Positions 45,257-52,489 of a DNA stretch of 64,000 nt are shown piece after piece. The notes below the pieces were generated by a model. The model saw only the letters and a list, made by a program, of their open reading frames with translations. It had not been told where the DNA came from and did not search any database. The stretch lies in assembly GCF_900187565.1 (NCBI RefSeq), contig NZ_FYED01000004.1, forward strand, positions 124,001 to 188,000. The letters are read 5' to 3'. The stretch is from Pseudomonas sp. Irchel 3A7 (GTDB lineage: Bacteria; Pseudomonadota; Gammaproteobacteria; Pseudomonadales; Pseudomonadaceae). Both the position numbers and the translations under genes were made by a program. Positions within the stretch are counted from its first letter, which is position 1. Each line of letters begins with the position of its first letter.

Positions 45257-45730
45257 ATGAACGCCTCGCAACGCGGTTTTACCCTGATCGAAGTCGTGGT
45301 GACGCTGGCCCTGATCGGCCTGCTGGCCGGCATGGCCGCACCGCTGACCGAGACCGTGGTGCGCCGGGGCAAAGAGCAGGAGCTGCGCACTGCGCTGTAC
45401 CAGATCCGCGATGCCATCGACGCCTACAAACGCGCTTTCGACGCGGGCTATATCGAGAAGTCGCTGAACAGCAGCGGCTACCCGCCGAACCTGAAAGTGC
45501 TGGTTGATGGTGTGCGTGACGTGCGCAGTGCCAAGGGCGCCAAGTTCTATTTCCTGCGGCGCTTGCCCCATGACCCGCTGACACCGGTCAAGCGTGACGA
45601 CGAAGGTGGCTGGGGCCTGCGCTCCTATGACAGTACGGCTGAAAATCCACGGGATGGCGAGGACGTCTTCGACGTTTACTCCAAGGCCCGGGGCAAGGGT
45701 CTCAACGGCATCGCCTATCGGGAGTGGTGA
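45257..45730 (+). CDS. pseudopilin 1
   Basis: A 157-residue prepilin-like protein with cleavage site 'RGFTLIEVVVTLALIGLLAG' right at the N-terminus (Gly-Phe, Glu +5). The C-terminal part has 'FYFLRRLPHDPLTP' and an Asp/Glu-rich loop ('DPLTPVKRDDEGGWGLRSYD') resembling GspG-type folds. It probably forms part of the pseudopilus with GspG (25.2 kb) and the next two proteins. Confidence 0.85.
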   Translation: MNASQRGFTLIEVVVTLALIGLLAGMAAPLTETVVRRGKEQELRTALYQIRDAIDAYKRAFDAGYIEKSLNSSGYPPNLKVLVDGVRDVRSAKGAKFYFLRRLPHDPLTPVKRDDEGGWGLRSYDSTAENPRDGEDVFDVYSKARGKGLNGIAYREW

Positions 45731-45734
45731 GCAT

Positions 45735-46109
45735 ATGCGCCGGGAAAAGGGTTTTACCCTGCTGGAACTGATGGTGGTCATGGCAATCATCGCCACCCTG
45801 ATGACCATCGCCTTGCCACGCTATTTCAACAGCCTGGAGGCCTCCAAAGAGACCACCCTGCGCCAGAGCCTGTCGGCGATGCGCGAAGCACTGGATCACT
45901 ACTACGGCGACACCGGGCGCTATCCCGATTCGCTCGAACAACTGATCGAACAACGTTACCTGCGCAACCCGCCGATGGACCCGATTGCCGAGCGCAAGGA
46001 CACCTGGGTCCTGGTGGCACCGCCCGAAGGCGTGGCGGGCGGGGTGGCCGATATCAAGAGTGGTGCCCAAGGGAGGGCGCGTGATGGCAGCCTTTATTCC
46101 GAGTGGTAA
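45735..46109 (+). CDS. pseudopilin 2
   Basis: A 124-residue prepilin-like protein; cleavage site 'KGFTLLELMVVMAIIATLMT' (Glu +5), then 'LRQSLSAMREALDHYYGDTG' and 'QRYLRNPPMDPI', as in GspG-like pseudopilins. It begins 4 bases after pseudopilin 1 and overlaps pseudopilin 3. Confidence 0.87.
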   Translation: MRREKGFTLLELMVVMAIIATLMTIALPRYFNSLEASKETTLRQSLSAMREALDHYYGDTGRYPDSLEQLIEQRYLRNPPMDPIAERKDTWVLVAPPEGVAGGVADIKSGAQGRARDGSLYSEW

Positions 46110-46623
46110 GCCGGGTGCAGAAGACGGCTTCACCTACCTGGGTGTGCTGTTTCTGATCATGGTGATGGGCATGGGCCTGGCCAGTGCCGGCGAGTTGTGG
46201 GCCACTGCCGCCAAGCGTGACCGCGAACGCCAGTTGCTGTGGGTCGGCACCCAATATGCCCAGGCACTGCGCAGCTACTACCGCAGCTCGCCAGGCCTGG
46301 CCCAGTACCCGAAAGAACTCGTCGACCTGTTGCAGGACGAGCGTTATCCCAACGCCAAACATCACATCCGCCAGCTGTACCCGGACCCGATCGGCGGCGG
46401 CGAATGGTTCCTGATGCGCGGCTTCGACGGACGCATCACCGGCATCAGCAGCCCATCCACGGACAAGCCGCTGAAGCAGGCGGATTTCCCCACTCAGTGG
46501 TCGGATTTCAACGGTATGGCCAGCTACAAGGACTGGCAGTTTGTTGCCGAGAAGGCCTTTCTCGACGGTGCCTCGGGCCCGGTGAAAGGCCAGTCCACCG
46601 CACCTCAGGCGTTGCAGCCATGA
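46084..46623 (+). CDS. pseudopilin 3, atypical
   Basis: A 179-residue prepilin-like protein with a longer leader (~15 residues) and the variant site 'EDGFTYLGVLFLIMVMGMGL', in which the usual Glu at +5 is replaced by Gly. Loss of Glu5 is typical of the minor pseudopilin GspK and may mark the tip subunit. It overlaps pseudopilin 2 and csgE by short stretches. Confidence 0.78.
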   Translation: MAAFIPSGKPGAEDGFTYLGVLFLIMVMGMGLASAGELWATAAKRDRERQLLWVGTQYAQALRSYYRSSPGLAQYPKELVDLLQDERYPNAKHHIRQLYPDPIGGGEWFLMRGFDGRITGISSPSTDKPLKQADFPTQWSDFNGMASYKDWQFVAEKAFLDGASGPVKGQSTAPQALQP

Positions 46624-47009
46624 ACCGTTTCTGCCTGGCATTGATCCTGGTGTTGAGCACCTCCGTGGCCTCGGCCGCCGAGGAGGACGAAATGATGGGT
46701 TTCATCATCGACGACACGATCTCGCACATCGGCCACGACTTTTACTACTCGTTCAGTGAACGCCTGCGCGCCACCAGCCCGATGGATTTCAACCTGGTGG
46801 TACGCGAACGACCTTCGGCTCGCTGGGGCAGCCTGGTGACCGTGGAATATCAACAACGTTTGGTTTATCGGCGTTTCCTGCCGCCGAACACCGTGGAGCT
46901 CAAGGACGAGGCCTATGACGCCGCCGACTGGGTACGCGGGCAGATTGTCCAGCGCAAGCTGGAAGCCTTGTTGCAGGACACCACGGACCTTGAGAGGGAC
47001 GAATTATGA
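46620..47009 (+). CDS. csgE: curli export factor CsgE
   Basis: A 129-residue periplasmic protein (signal 'LALILVLSTSVASA'). 'EMMGFIIDDTISHIGHDFYY' and 'QIVQRKLEALLQD' are recognisable CsgE motifs. CsgE caps CsgG and guides curlin to the pore. The gene overlaps pseudopilin 3 by 4 bases and csgF by 4 bases, so curli export is co-translated with the secretion system. Confidence 0.9.
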   Translation: MNRFCLALILVLSTSVASAAEEDEMMGFIIDDTISHIGHDFYYSFSERLRATSPMDFNLVVRERPSARWGSLVTVEYQQRLVYRRFLPPNTVELKDEAYDAADWVRGQIVQRKLEALLQDTTDLERDEL

Positions 47010-47425
47010 AAACGAAAACGATTTTGCAGCGCACCGGCTGGTGCTTGCTCGGCCTCGGCGGTTGCGGGCTGGTCCACGCCACGGAGCTGGTCTACACGCC
47101 CATCAACCCCTCGTTCGGCGGCAACCCGTTGAACGGCACCTGGCTGCTCAACAACGCCCAGGCGCAGAACGACTACGACGACCCTGATTTGAAAGACCGC
47201 GCCTCGTTGACCGGCACTTCGGCCCTGGAGCGGTTCAGCAGTCAGTTGCAATCGCGATTGCTGGGGCAATTGCTGGACAACATCTCCACCGGCAACACGG
47301 GGAGCCTGTCCACTGACGCGTTCATCGTCAACGTCGTTGATGACTCGGGGGCACTGACCATTGTGGTGACCGACCGAGCGACCGGCGAAGTTTCGGAAAT
47401 CCAGGTGAATGGCCTGGCCCCTTGA
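47006..47425 (+). CDS. csgF: curli nucleation/anchoring factor CsgF
   Basis: A 139-residue exported protein. After the signal comes 'ELVYTPINPSFGGNPLNGTW', the highly conserved CsgF start that inserts into the CsgG channel. The rest is a helix and a small C-terminal domain ('SEIQVNGLAP'). It should sit at the outer face and attach CsgB. Confidence 0.93.
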   Translation: MKTKTILQRTGWCLLGLGGCGLVHATELVYTPINPSFGGNPLNGTWLLNNAQAQNDYDDPDLKDRASLTGTSALERFSSQLQSRLLGQLLDNISTGNTGSLSTDAFIVNVVDDSGALTIVVTDRATGEVSEIQVNGLAP

Positions 47426-47456
47426 GGGGGCATTGGGTCAACGGGGAGTTAAGGAC

Positions 47457-48320
47457 ATGAAAAAAATAATTGCGCTAGGGCTGATGTTGGCGGCATTACA
47501 AGGGTGCAGTCTGCGCGAGCCGTTGCCGGCGGAGCAGGACAGCAAAATCCCGACCCTGACCCCCAGGGCCTCGACCTACTACGACCTGCTCAACATGCCA
47601 CGGCCCAAAGGCCGGTTAATGGCGGTGGTGTACGGTTTCCGTGACCAGACCGGACAGTACAAACCGACCCCGGCCAGCTCGTTTTCCACCAGCGTCACCC
47701 AGGGCGCGGCGAGCATGCTGATGGACGCCATGCAGGCCAGCGGCTGGTTCGTGGTGCTGGAGCGCGAAGGGCTGCAGAACCTGCTGACCGAGCGCAAGAT
47801 CATCCGCGCCTCGCAGAAAAAACCCAATACGCCGGTGAACATCCAGTCTGAACTGCCACCGTTGCAAGCGGCGAACATGATGCTCGAAGGCGGGATCATC
47901 GCCTACGACACCAACGTCAAGAGCGGTGGGGAAGGGGCACGCTACCTGGGCATCGACATCGCCCGGGAGTATCGCGTGGACCAGGTCACGATCAACCTGC
48001 GGGCCGTGGATGTACGCAGCGGGCAGGTGCTGGCCAACGTGATGACCAGCAAGACCATCTACTCCGTGGCCCGCAGCGCCGGGGTGTTCAAGTTCATCGA
48101 GTTCAAGAAACTGCTTGAGGCCGAGGTCGGCTACACCACCAACGAACCGGCGCAGTTGTGTGTGCTGTCGGCGATCGAAGCGGCGGTGGGGCACCTTCTG
48201 GCCCAGGGGATTGAACGGCGGTTGTGGCAGGTGGCCGGGGATAATACGCCTGACAGCTCGGCGACCCTGGATCGGTACCTGACGCAGAACAAGGTGGTGC
48301 CGGAGGGTGAAGAACAGTGA
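47457..48320 (+). CDS. csgG: curli outer-membrane channel lipoprotein CsgG
   Basis: A 287-residue lipoprotein (lipobox 'LAALQGC') of the CsgG family: 'MAVVYGFRDQTGQYKP', 'GWFVVLEREGLQNLLTERKI', 'LEGGIIAYDTNVKSGGEGAR', 'YLGIDIAREYRVDQV'. It forms the nonameric pore for CsgA and CsgB. It is the last gene of a ~10-kb operon that begins with the receiver protein. Confidence 0.95.
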   Translation: MKKIIALGLMLAALQGCSLREPLPAEQDSKIPTLTPRASTYYDLLNMPRPKGRLMAVVYGFRDQTGQYKPTPASSFSTSVTQGAASMLMDAMQASGWFVVLEREGLQNLLTERKIIRASQKKPNTPVNIQSELPPLQAANMMLEGGIIAYDTNVKSGGEGARYLGIDIAREYRVDQVTINLRAVDVRSGQVLANVMTSKTIYSVARSAGVFKFIEFKKLLEAEVGYTTNEPAQLCVLSAIEAAVGHLLAQGIERRLWQVAGDNTPDSSATLDRYLTQNKVVPEGEEQ

Positions 48321-48372
48321 ACGAGGCGGCCTTCGGGCCTACCTGGTTCTCGCGGATGTAACCGGTTCAACT

Positions 48373-48402
48373 GTGGGAGCGAGCCTGCTCGCGAAGGCGG
48401 CC
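48373..48402 (+). repeat. single REP unit
   Basis: One REP unit 53 bases after csgG, the first of many in the repeat-rich 2.1-kb stretch that separates csgG from csgA. Confidence 0.85.
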
Positions 48403-48479
48403 TATGAGCCGACCTTAATTTGGTTGACCGAGTACATATCCATTCCTGCGGTCACGGCTACTGATGGTTCCGCTTTTAC

Positions 48480-48715
48480 AGCGGGTCACTTGGAAAAGCC
48501 CCAAGTAACCAAGGGCTCTTGCCCCTTTCGTTCGGCCCTTCGCTTAGGCTCAGGGTGCCCTCGCTCCGGTCCTGCTCCGTGGGCCCGCCGCGATCGGCCA
48601 TCCATGGCCGTGCGCGGCTAACCCGGCATCCTTGCCGGGTTGCCCACTGCGCAGAACCTCCACTCGGCCTCTCGAGGGGGCGAACACCGCGAAAAGCCAA
48701 AGCGAGGCGGCCTGG
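48480..48715. repeat. Pseudomonas intergenic repeat module without gene
   Basis: A GC-rich stretch with 'AAGTAACCAAGGGCTCTTGC' and 'CCCGGCATCCTTGCCGGG' hairpin, which I recall as part of a dispersed intergenic element in Pseudomonas genomes. Only short random open frames lie in it. Confidence 0.45.
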
Positions 48716-48751
48716 TAGCCGACCTGATTTTGGCAGTTGCCCACGGTCCCA

Positions 48752-49860
48752 TGTGGGAGCTGGCTTGCCAGCGATGGTGGCCTACGAGCCGACCTGGCTT
48801 TCGCGGATGCACCCAATTCAATTGTGGGAGCTGGCTTGCCTGCGATGGCGGCCTACGAGCCGACCTGACTTTCACGGTTGTACCCGGTTCAACTGTGGGA
48901 GCGAGCCTGCTCGCGAAGGCGGCCTGACAGCCGGCCTGGCTTTGGCAGATGTGCTCATTCCCCTGTAGGAGCGAGGCTTGCCCGCGATGGACGTCAACGA
49001 TAACGCGGGCTACCCGAATGATCGCGTTGCCTGAACGATTTTCGCGAGCAGGCTCGCTCCCACAGTGGAAATGCGCCGAACACATCATCCATGCCTATGG
49101 AAATCAAATGTGGGAGCTGGCTTGCCAGCGATGGCGGCCTACGAGCCGACCTGACTTTCACGGTTGTACCCGGTTCAATTGTGGGAGCGAGCCTGCTCGC
49201 GAAGGCGGCCTGACAGCCGGCCTGGCTTTGGCAGATGTGCTCATTCCCCTGTAGGAGCGAGGCTTGCCCGCGATGGACGTCAACGATAACGCGGGCTACC
49301 CGAATGATCGCGTTGCCTGAACGATTTTCGCGAGCAGGCTCGCTCCCACAGTGGAAATGCGCCGAACACATCATCCATGCCTATGGAAATCAAATGTGGG
49401 AGCTGGCTTGCCTGCGAAGGCGGCCTACGAGCCGACCTGGCTATCACGGTTGTACCCGGTTCAATTGTGGGAGCGAGCCTGCTCGCGAAGGCGGCCTGAC
49501 AGCCGGCCTGGCTTTGGCAGATGTGCTCATTCCCCTGTAGGAGCGAGGCTTGTCCGCGATGGACGTCAACGATAACGCGGGCTACCCGAATGATCGCGTT
49601 GCCTGAACGATTTTCGCGAGCAGGCTCGCTCCCACAGTGGAAATGCGCCGAACACATCATCCTTGCCTATGGAAATCAATTGTGGGAGCTGGCTTGCCTG
49701 CGATGGCGGCCTACGAGCCGACCTGGCTTTCGCGGATGTACCCGGTTCAACTGTGGGAGCGAGCCTGCTCGCGATGGGGCCTACGAGCCGACCTGGCTTT
49801 CGCGGATGCACCCAATTCAATGGTGGGAGCTGGCTTGCCAGCGATGGCGGCCTGACAGTT
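48752..49860. repeat. REP-rich 286-bp tandem repeat array
   Basis: Three full 286-base units start at 48824, 49110 and 49396, with a partial fourth from 49682 and a short related unit before the first (48752). Each unit has one GTGGGAGCTGGCTTGCC type repeat, one standard REP, one GTAGGAGCGAGGCTTGCC type and one inverted REP. Units differ at a few bases. Open frames in it repeat with the same period and are not genes. Confidence 0.88.
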
Positions 49861-50095
49861 AGCGAATAACTTAGTAATGGAACCAGCTATTGTGGCAGGG
49901 AGCTTGTCGGATCGCCGCACCGTCCCGATCGGCTGCGCAGCAGTCGTAAATCCATTCAATGCGGTGTGTCTGCTCAAACCGTGTCGCCTGATTTCGGGGT
50001 CGCTTCGCGCCCCAGCGCGAGCCAGTTCGCTCGCCACAGGGGTTTGTGGTTGCAGGAAATTTCTCAGGACTCGGAGCAAGGCTACATCGCCTTGC

Positions 50096-50293
50096 GTCGC
50101 CCCCGACATCAACACCGAAACCCTCCTGGCCCACGCCTGTGAATCCCTGGCGTCCGCCAGTGTCATGGTCAGCGATTTCGCGACGTTCCTGGACGGGTCA
50201 CAGCGCAGCACGATGTTGGGTATCCAGCAGGTAATCATGCTGGCGGATCTGGCGGTGAATCGGGCGCTGGATAACCTCGATCCGCAGGGTTGA
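50096..50293 (+). pseudogene. DUF6124 family protein, 5' truncated remnant
   Basis: About 65 residues ending at a stop ('LLAHACESLASASVMVSDFA', 'STMLGIQQVIMLADLAVNRA') match the C-terminal part of the small DUF6124 proteins common in Pseudomonas, from memory. Upstream (49870-50040) lies degenerate repeat DNA, so the N-terminal half and start are lost. Confidence 0.6.
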
Positions 50294-50437
50294 CCGCGTA
50301 ATCGTTCTTCGCGAGCAGGCTCGCTCCCACAATGGACCTATGCCGTATACAGAATAGGTGTCTCATGAAGATCAAAGGTGGGAGCGAGCCTGCTCGCGAA
50401 GGCGGCGGGACAAGCAACCATGTCATTTCGAACCTGC

Positions 50438-50478
50438 AAAAAAAACCGCAACCCTCTCCCCGAGGGCCGCGGTTTTTT
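50438..50478 (-). terminator. bidirectional rho-independent terminator after csgA
   Basis: A stem CCGCAACCCTC / GAGGGCCGCGG-type (one bulge) flanked by eight A on one side and six T on the other. On the minus strand it follows the csgA stop by 12 bases and ends in a U run. Confidence 0.85.
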
Positions 50479-50490
50479 CATGCCCCGCGA

Positions 50491-51939
50491 TTATTGCTGC
50501 AACACAGTCGCCTGGTTGGCCGAACCCAACTGTTGAATGGTCGCCGTCTGGGTCATGCCGCTCTGGTCGACACTGGCGATGTTGCCGGTGCCGCCCTGGG
50601 TCACATACGCCACGTTCATGATGTCGGCCTGTTTGACGGTGATCATGTTGTCGTCGCCATACAGCTGTGTAGTGAACGCCTGGTTGCCGGTGCCTTCCTG
50701 GTTGAACTCGGTGCTGTTGCCGGTGCCGTTGGTGATGCCCTGGGCCAGGTTGGTGGTGCCGCGCTGGTCGGAGATCAGGATGTTGTCGCTGCCGTTCTGG
50801 TCGAAGTACAGCTCGTTGTAGGCACTGGCCTGGCTGACCGTGGTTTTGTTGCCATAACCGGTCTGGTTGGTGGTCATGATGTGGCCGATGCCGTCCTGTT
50901 TGAAGCTGGCGATGTTGCCGTTGCCGGCCTGGTTGACGGTGGCGCGCTGGTTGCTGCCGAACTGGCCGCCCAGTTGCGGGCCTTTCCAGTTGCTGGCGTA
51001 GACCTTGTTGTCGTTGCCCACCGAGTTGGTGTTGAGCACGTGGCTGTCGCCGCTCTGGTAGGTGAAGTGCACGTTGCCGGTGCCTTCTTGATAAATCCCG
51101 AGTGTGGAGCCCACGGACTCGAACTGGTCGGCGTAAACGGCGTTCAGGTCGCCGACTTGCAGCACGTTGGCCACGTTGTTTTCGCCGAAGCTCTGGTCGA
51201 CGATGGTTTCGTTGGTCTGGCCGTACTGGTTGATGGTGGCCTGGCTGTTGAGCTGGGTGTCTTGCCAGACTTCGGTGCCGTTGCCGTCGCCGTACTGGTT
51301 GATGGTCAGGGTGCCACCCTCGCCATAACGCTGGTCGCCATAGGCATAGTTGGTGCTGCCGGCCTGGTTGATGTCGATCTGGCCGGCCATGTGGCCGATC
51401 TGTTCGGCGGTGGCGTAGTTGGTGGTGCCGTACTGGATGATCACCGCGTTGTTGGCCATGCCCGGCTGGATCTGTTCGATGTTGGCTTCGTTGCCGTCAC
51501 CGAACTGGTAGGTCTGGCCGGAAGTGCCGTCCTGGCTGTCCTGGTACACGAACGAGAAGTTGCCGTTGCCGGTCTGCTGTTGCAAGGCTTCGCCCGCTCC
51601 CAGACCAATGGACTGGCTGGCGTGGGCGATGTTGAAGGTGCCGAGCTGGTTCTGGGTGATGGTGCTGTTGTCTTCGTACAGTTGCTCGGCGTAACCGGCG
51701 TTGTAGTCGCCGACCTGGGTCTGGGTAATGGTGCTGGTGGCCGTATCCTGCACGGCGGCCGCATCGTTGCCCGCGCCCAGTTGCTGCTGGGTGGCAGTAC
51801 TGAACGGTGCGCTGCTTTGCTTCACATCGGCAATGTTGGCGTCACCGAGCTGGTTTTGGGTGGACACGCTGTCGTCGGCCAACGCCTGGGCACTGACAAT
51901 GACCAGAATGGCGGCGGTAAGGGGCGTCAGTTTGAACAT
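50491..51939 (-). CDS. csgA: giant major curlin CsgA
   Basis: A 482-residue secreted amyloid subunit, about three times the E. coli CsgA (~150). Signal 'LTAAILVIVSAQALA', then about 19 imperfect repeats of 21-26 residues with the curlin pattern x-Q-x-G-x-x-N-x-A ('TINQYGDGNGTEVWQDTQ', 'TVNQAGNGNIASFKQDG', 'TTNQTGYGNKTTVSQAS'). The protein has almost no Lys and many Asn, Gln and Gly. Some repeats carry several Asp/Glu or Tyr. It follows csgB by 27 bases on the minus strand and should polymerise outside the cell through CsgG. Confidence 0.92.
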   Translation of the reverse strand: MFKLTPLTAAILVIVSAQALADDSVSTQNQLGDANIADVKQSSAPFSTATQQQLGAGNDAAAVQDTATSTITQTQVGDYNAGYAEQLYEDNSTITQNQLGTFNIAHASQSIGLGAGEALQQQTGNGNFSFVYQDSQDGTSGQTYQFGDGNEANIEQIQPGMANNAVIIQYGTTNYATAEQIGHMAGQIDINQAGSTNYAYGDQRYGEGGTLTINQYGDGNGTEVWQDTQLNSQATINQYGQTNETIVDQSFGENNVANVLQVGDLNAVYADQFESVGSTLGIYQEGTGNVHFTYQSGDSHVLNTNSVGNDNKVYASNWKGPQLGGQFGSNQRATVNQAGNGNIASFKQDGIGHIMTTNQTGYGNKTTVSQASAYNELYFDQNGSDNILISDQRGTTNLAQGITNGTGNSTEFNQEGTGNQAFTTQLYGDDNMITVKQADIMNVAYVTQGGTGNIASVDQSGMTQTATIQQLGSANQATVLQQ

Positions 51940-51966
51940 GATGAAACCTCCAAGTGGTGCAGTGCT

Positions 51967-52428
51967 TTAGCGATATTGAGTGACCGATACGCTCATTCCA
52001 TTGCCTGCCTGGGTCACAGCACTTTGCTGCCCCGTGCCGGCCTGGACGATGTTGGCGTCGTTGTTGTTGCCGTTCTGGGATATCTGCGCGCGGTTGTGGC
52101 TGCCGGTCTGGGTGATCGACGCGGCGTTGCCGGAACCTTGCTGGTTGATCAAGGCCATCAGGTCGCTGCCTTGCTGCAGGATGTACGCTTCCTGATTGCT
52201 GCCCGACTGCACGATCTGGCCGAGCAGCGACTGACCGTTCTGTTGCAACAGTGCGATGTTGGCCTGGCCGTTCTGGTCGATCAGTGCGTGCTGGCCCACT
52301 GGAGGGGGCAGTTCGCCGAGATCGGCGGCGGGCGCCAGGTCGTCGTTCTCCATCAAATCGTCGGCGCGCACGCCGGCACTGCTGCAAAGCAGAAGCAGGC
52401 AGAGCAGGGCGGCGGTCGGCGTTTTCAT
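51967..52428 (-). CDS. csgB: curli nucleator CsgB
   Basis: A 153-residue exported minor curlin. Signal 'ALLCLLLLCSSAGVRA', an acidic pre-region ('DDLMENDDLAPAADLGE') and five to six curlin repeats ('LIDQNGQANIALLQQNGQ', 'ISQNGNNNDANIVQAGTG'), ending in a short basic 'VTQYR' as in other CsgB. AAGGA precedes ATG 52428. It should nucleate CsgA on the surface through CsgF. Confidence 0.88.
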   Translation of the reverse strand: MKTPTAALLCLLLLCSSAGVRADDLMENDDLAPAADLGELPPPVGQHALIDQNGQANIALLQQNGQSLLGQIVQSGSNQEAYILQQGSDLMALINQQGSGNAASITQTGSHNRAQISQNGNNNDANIVQAGTGQQSAVTQAGNGMSVSVTQYR

Positions 52429-52453
52429 GGTGTTGTCCTTTTGAGAAGAGAGC

Positions 52454-52484
52454 GGCCCCATCCACTCACCGAGTGAATGGGGCC
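52454..52484 (-). terminator. hairpin between the 743-residue protein gene and csgB
   Basis: A 14-base stem (GGCCCCATTCACTC and its complement, one G-U pair) with a 3-base loop. No U tract follows, so it more likely stabilises or attenuates than ends the transcript leading into csgBA. Confidence 0.5.
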
Positions 52485-52489
52485 AGGAC

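Noticed and set aside
48752..49860. Possible CRISPR array, because of regular repeats.
   Set aside because: The period is 286 bases, repeats are REP palindromes, spacers are themselves repeated, and no cas gene is near.
48949..49862. Repeated short open frames starting MCSFPCRSEACPRW.
   Set aside because: They recur exactly with the 286-base unit and only translate REP DNA. No ribosome site or domain.
50332..52476. A ~714-codon open frame antisense to csgA and csgB.
   Set aside because: It is the complement of curlin repeats and starts within a REP. The curlin pattern and signal peptides are on the minus strand.
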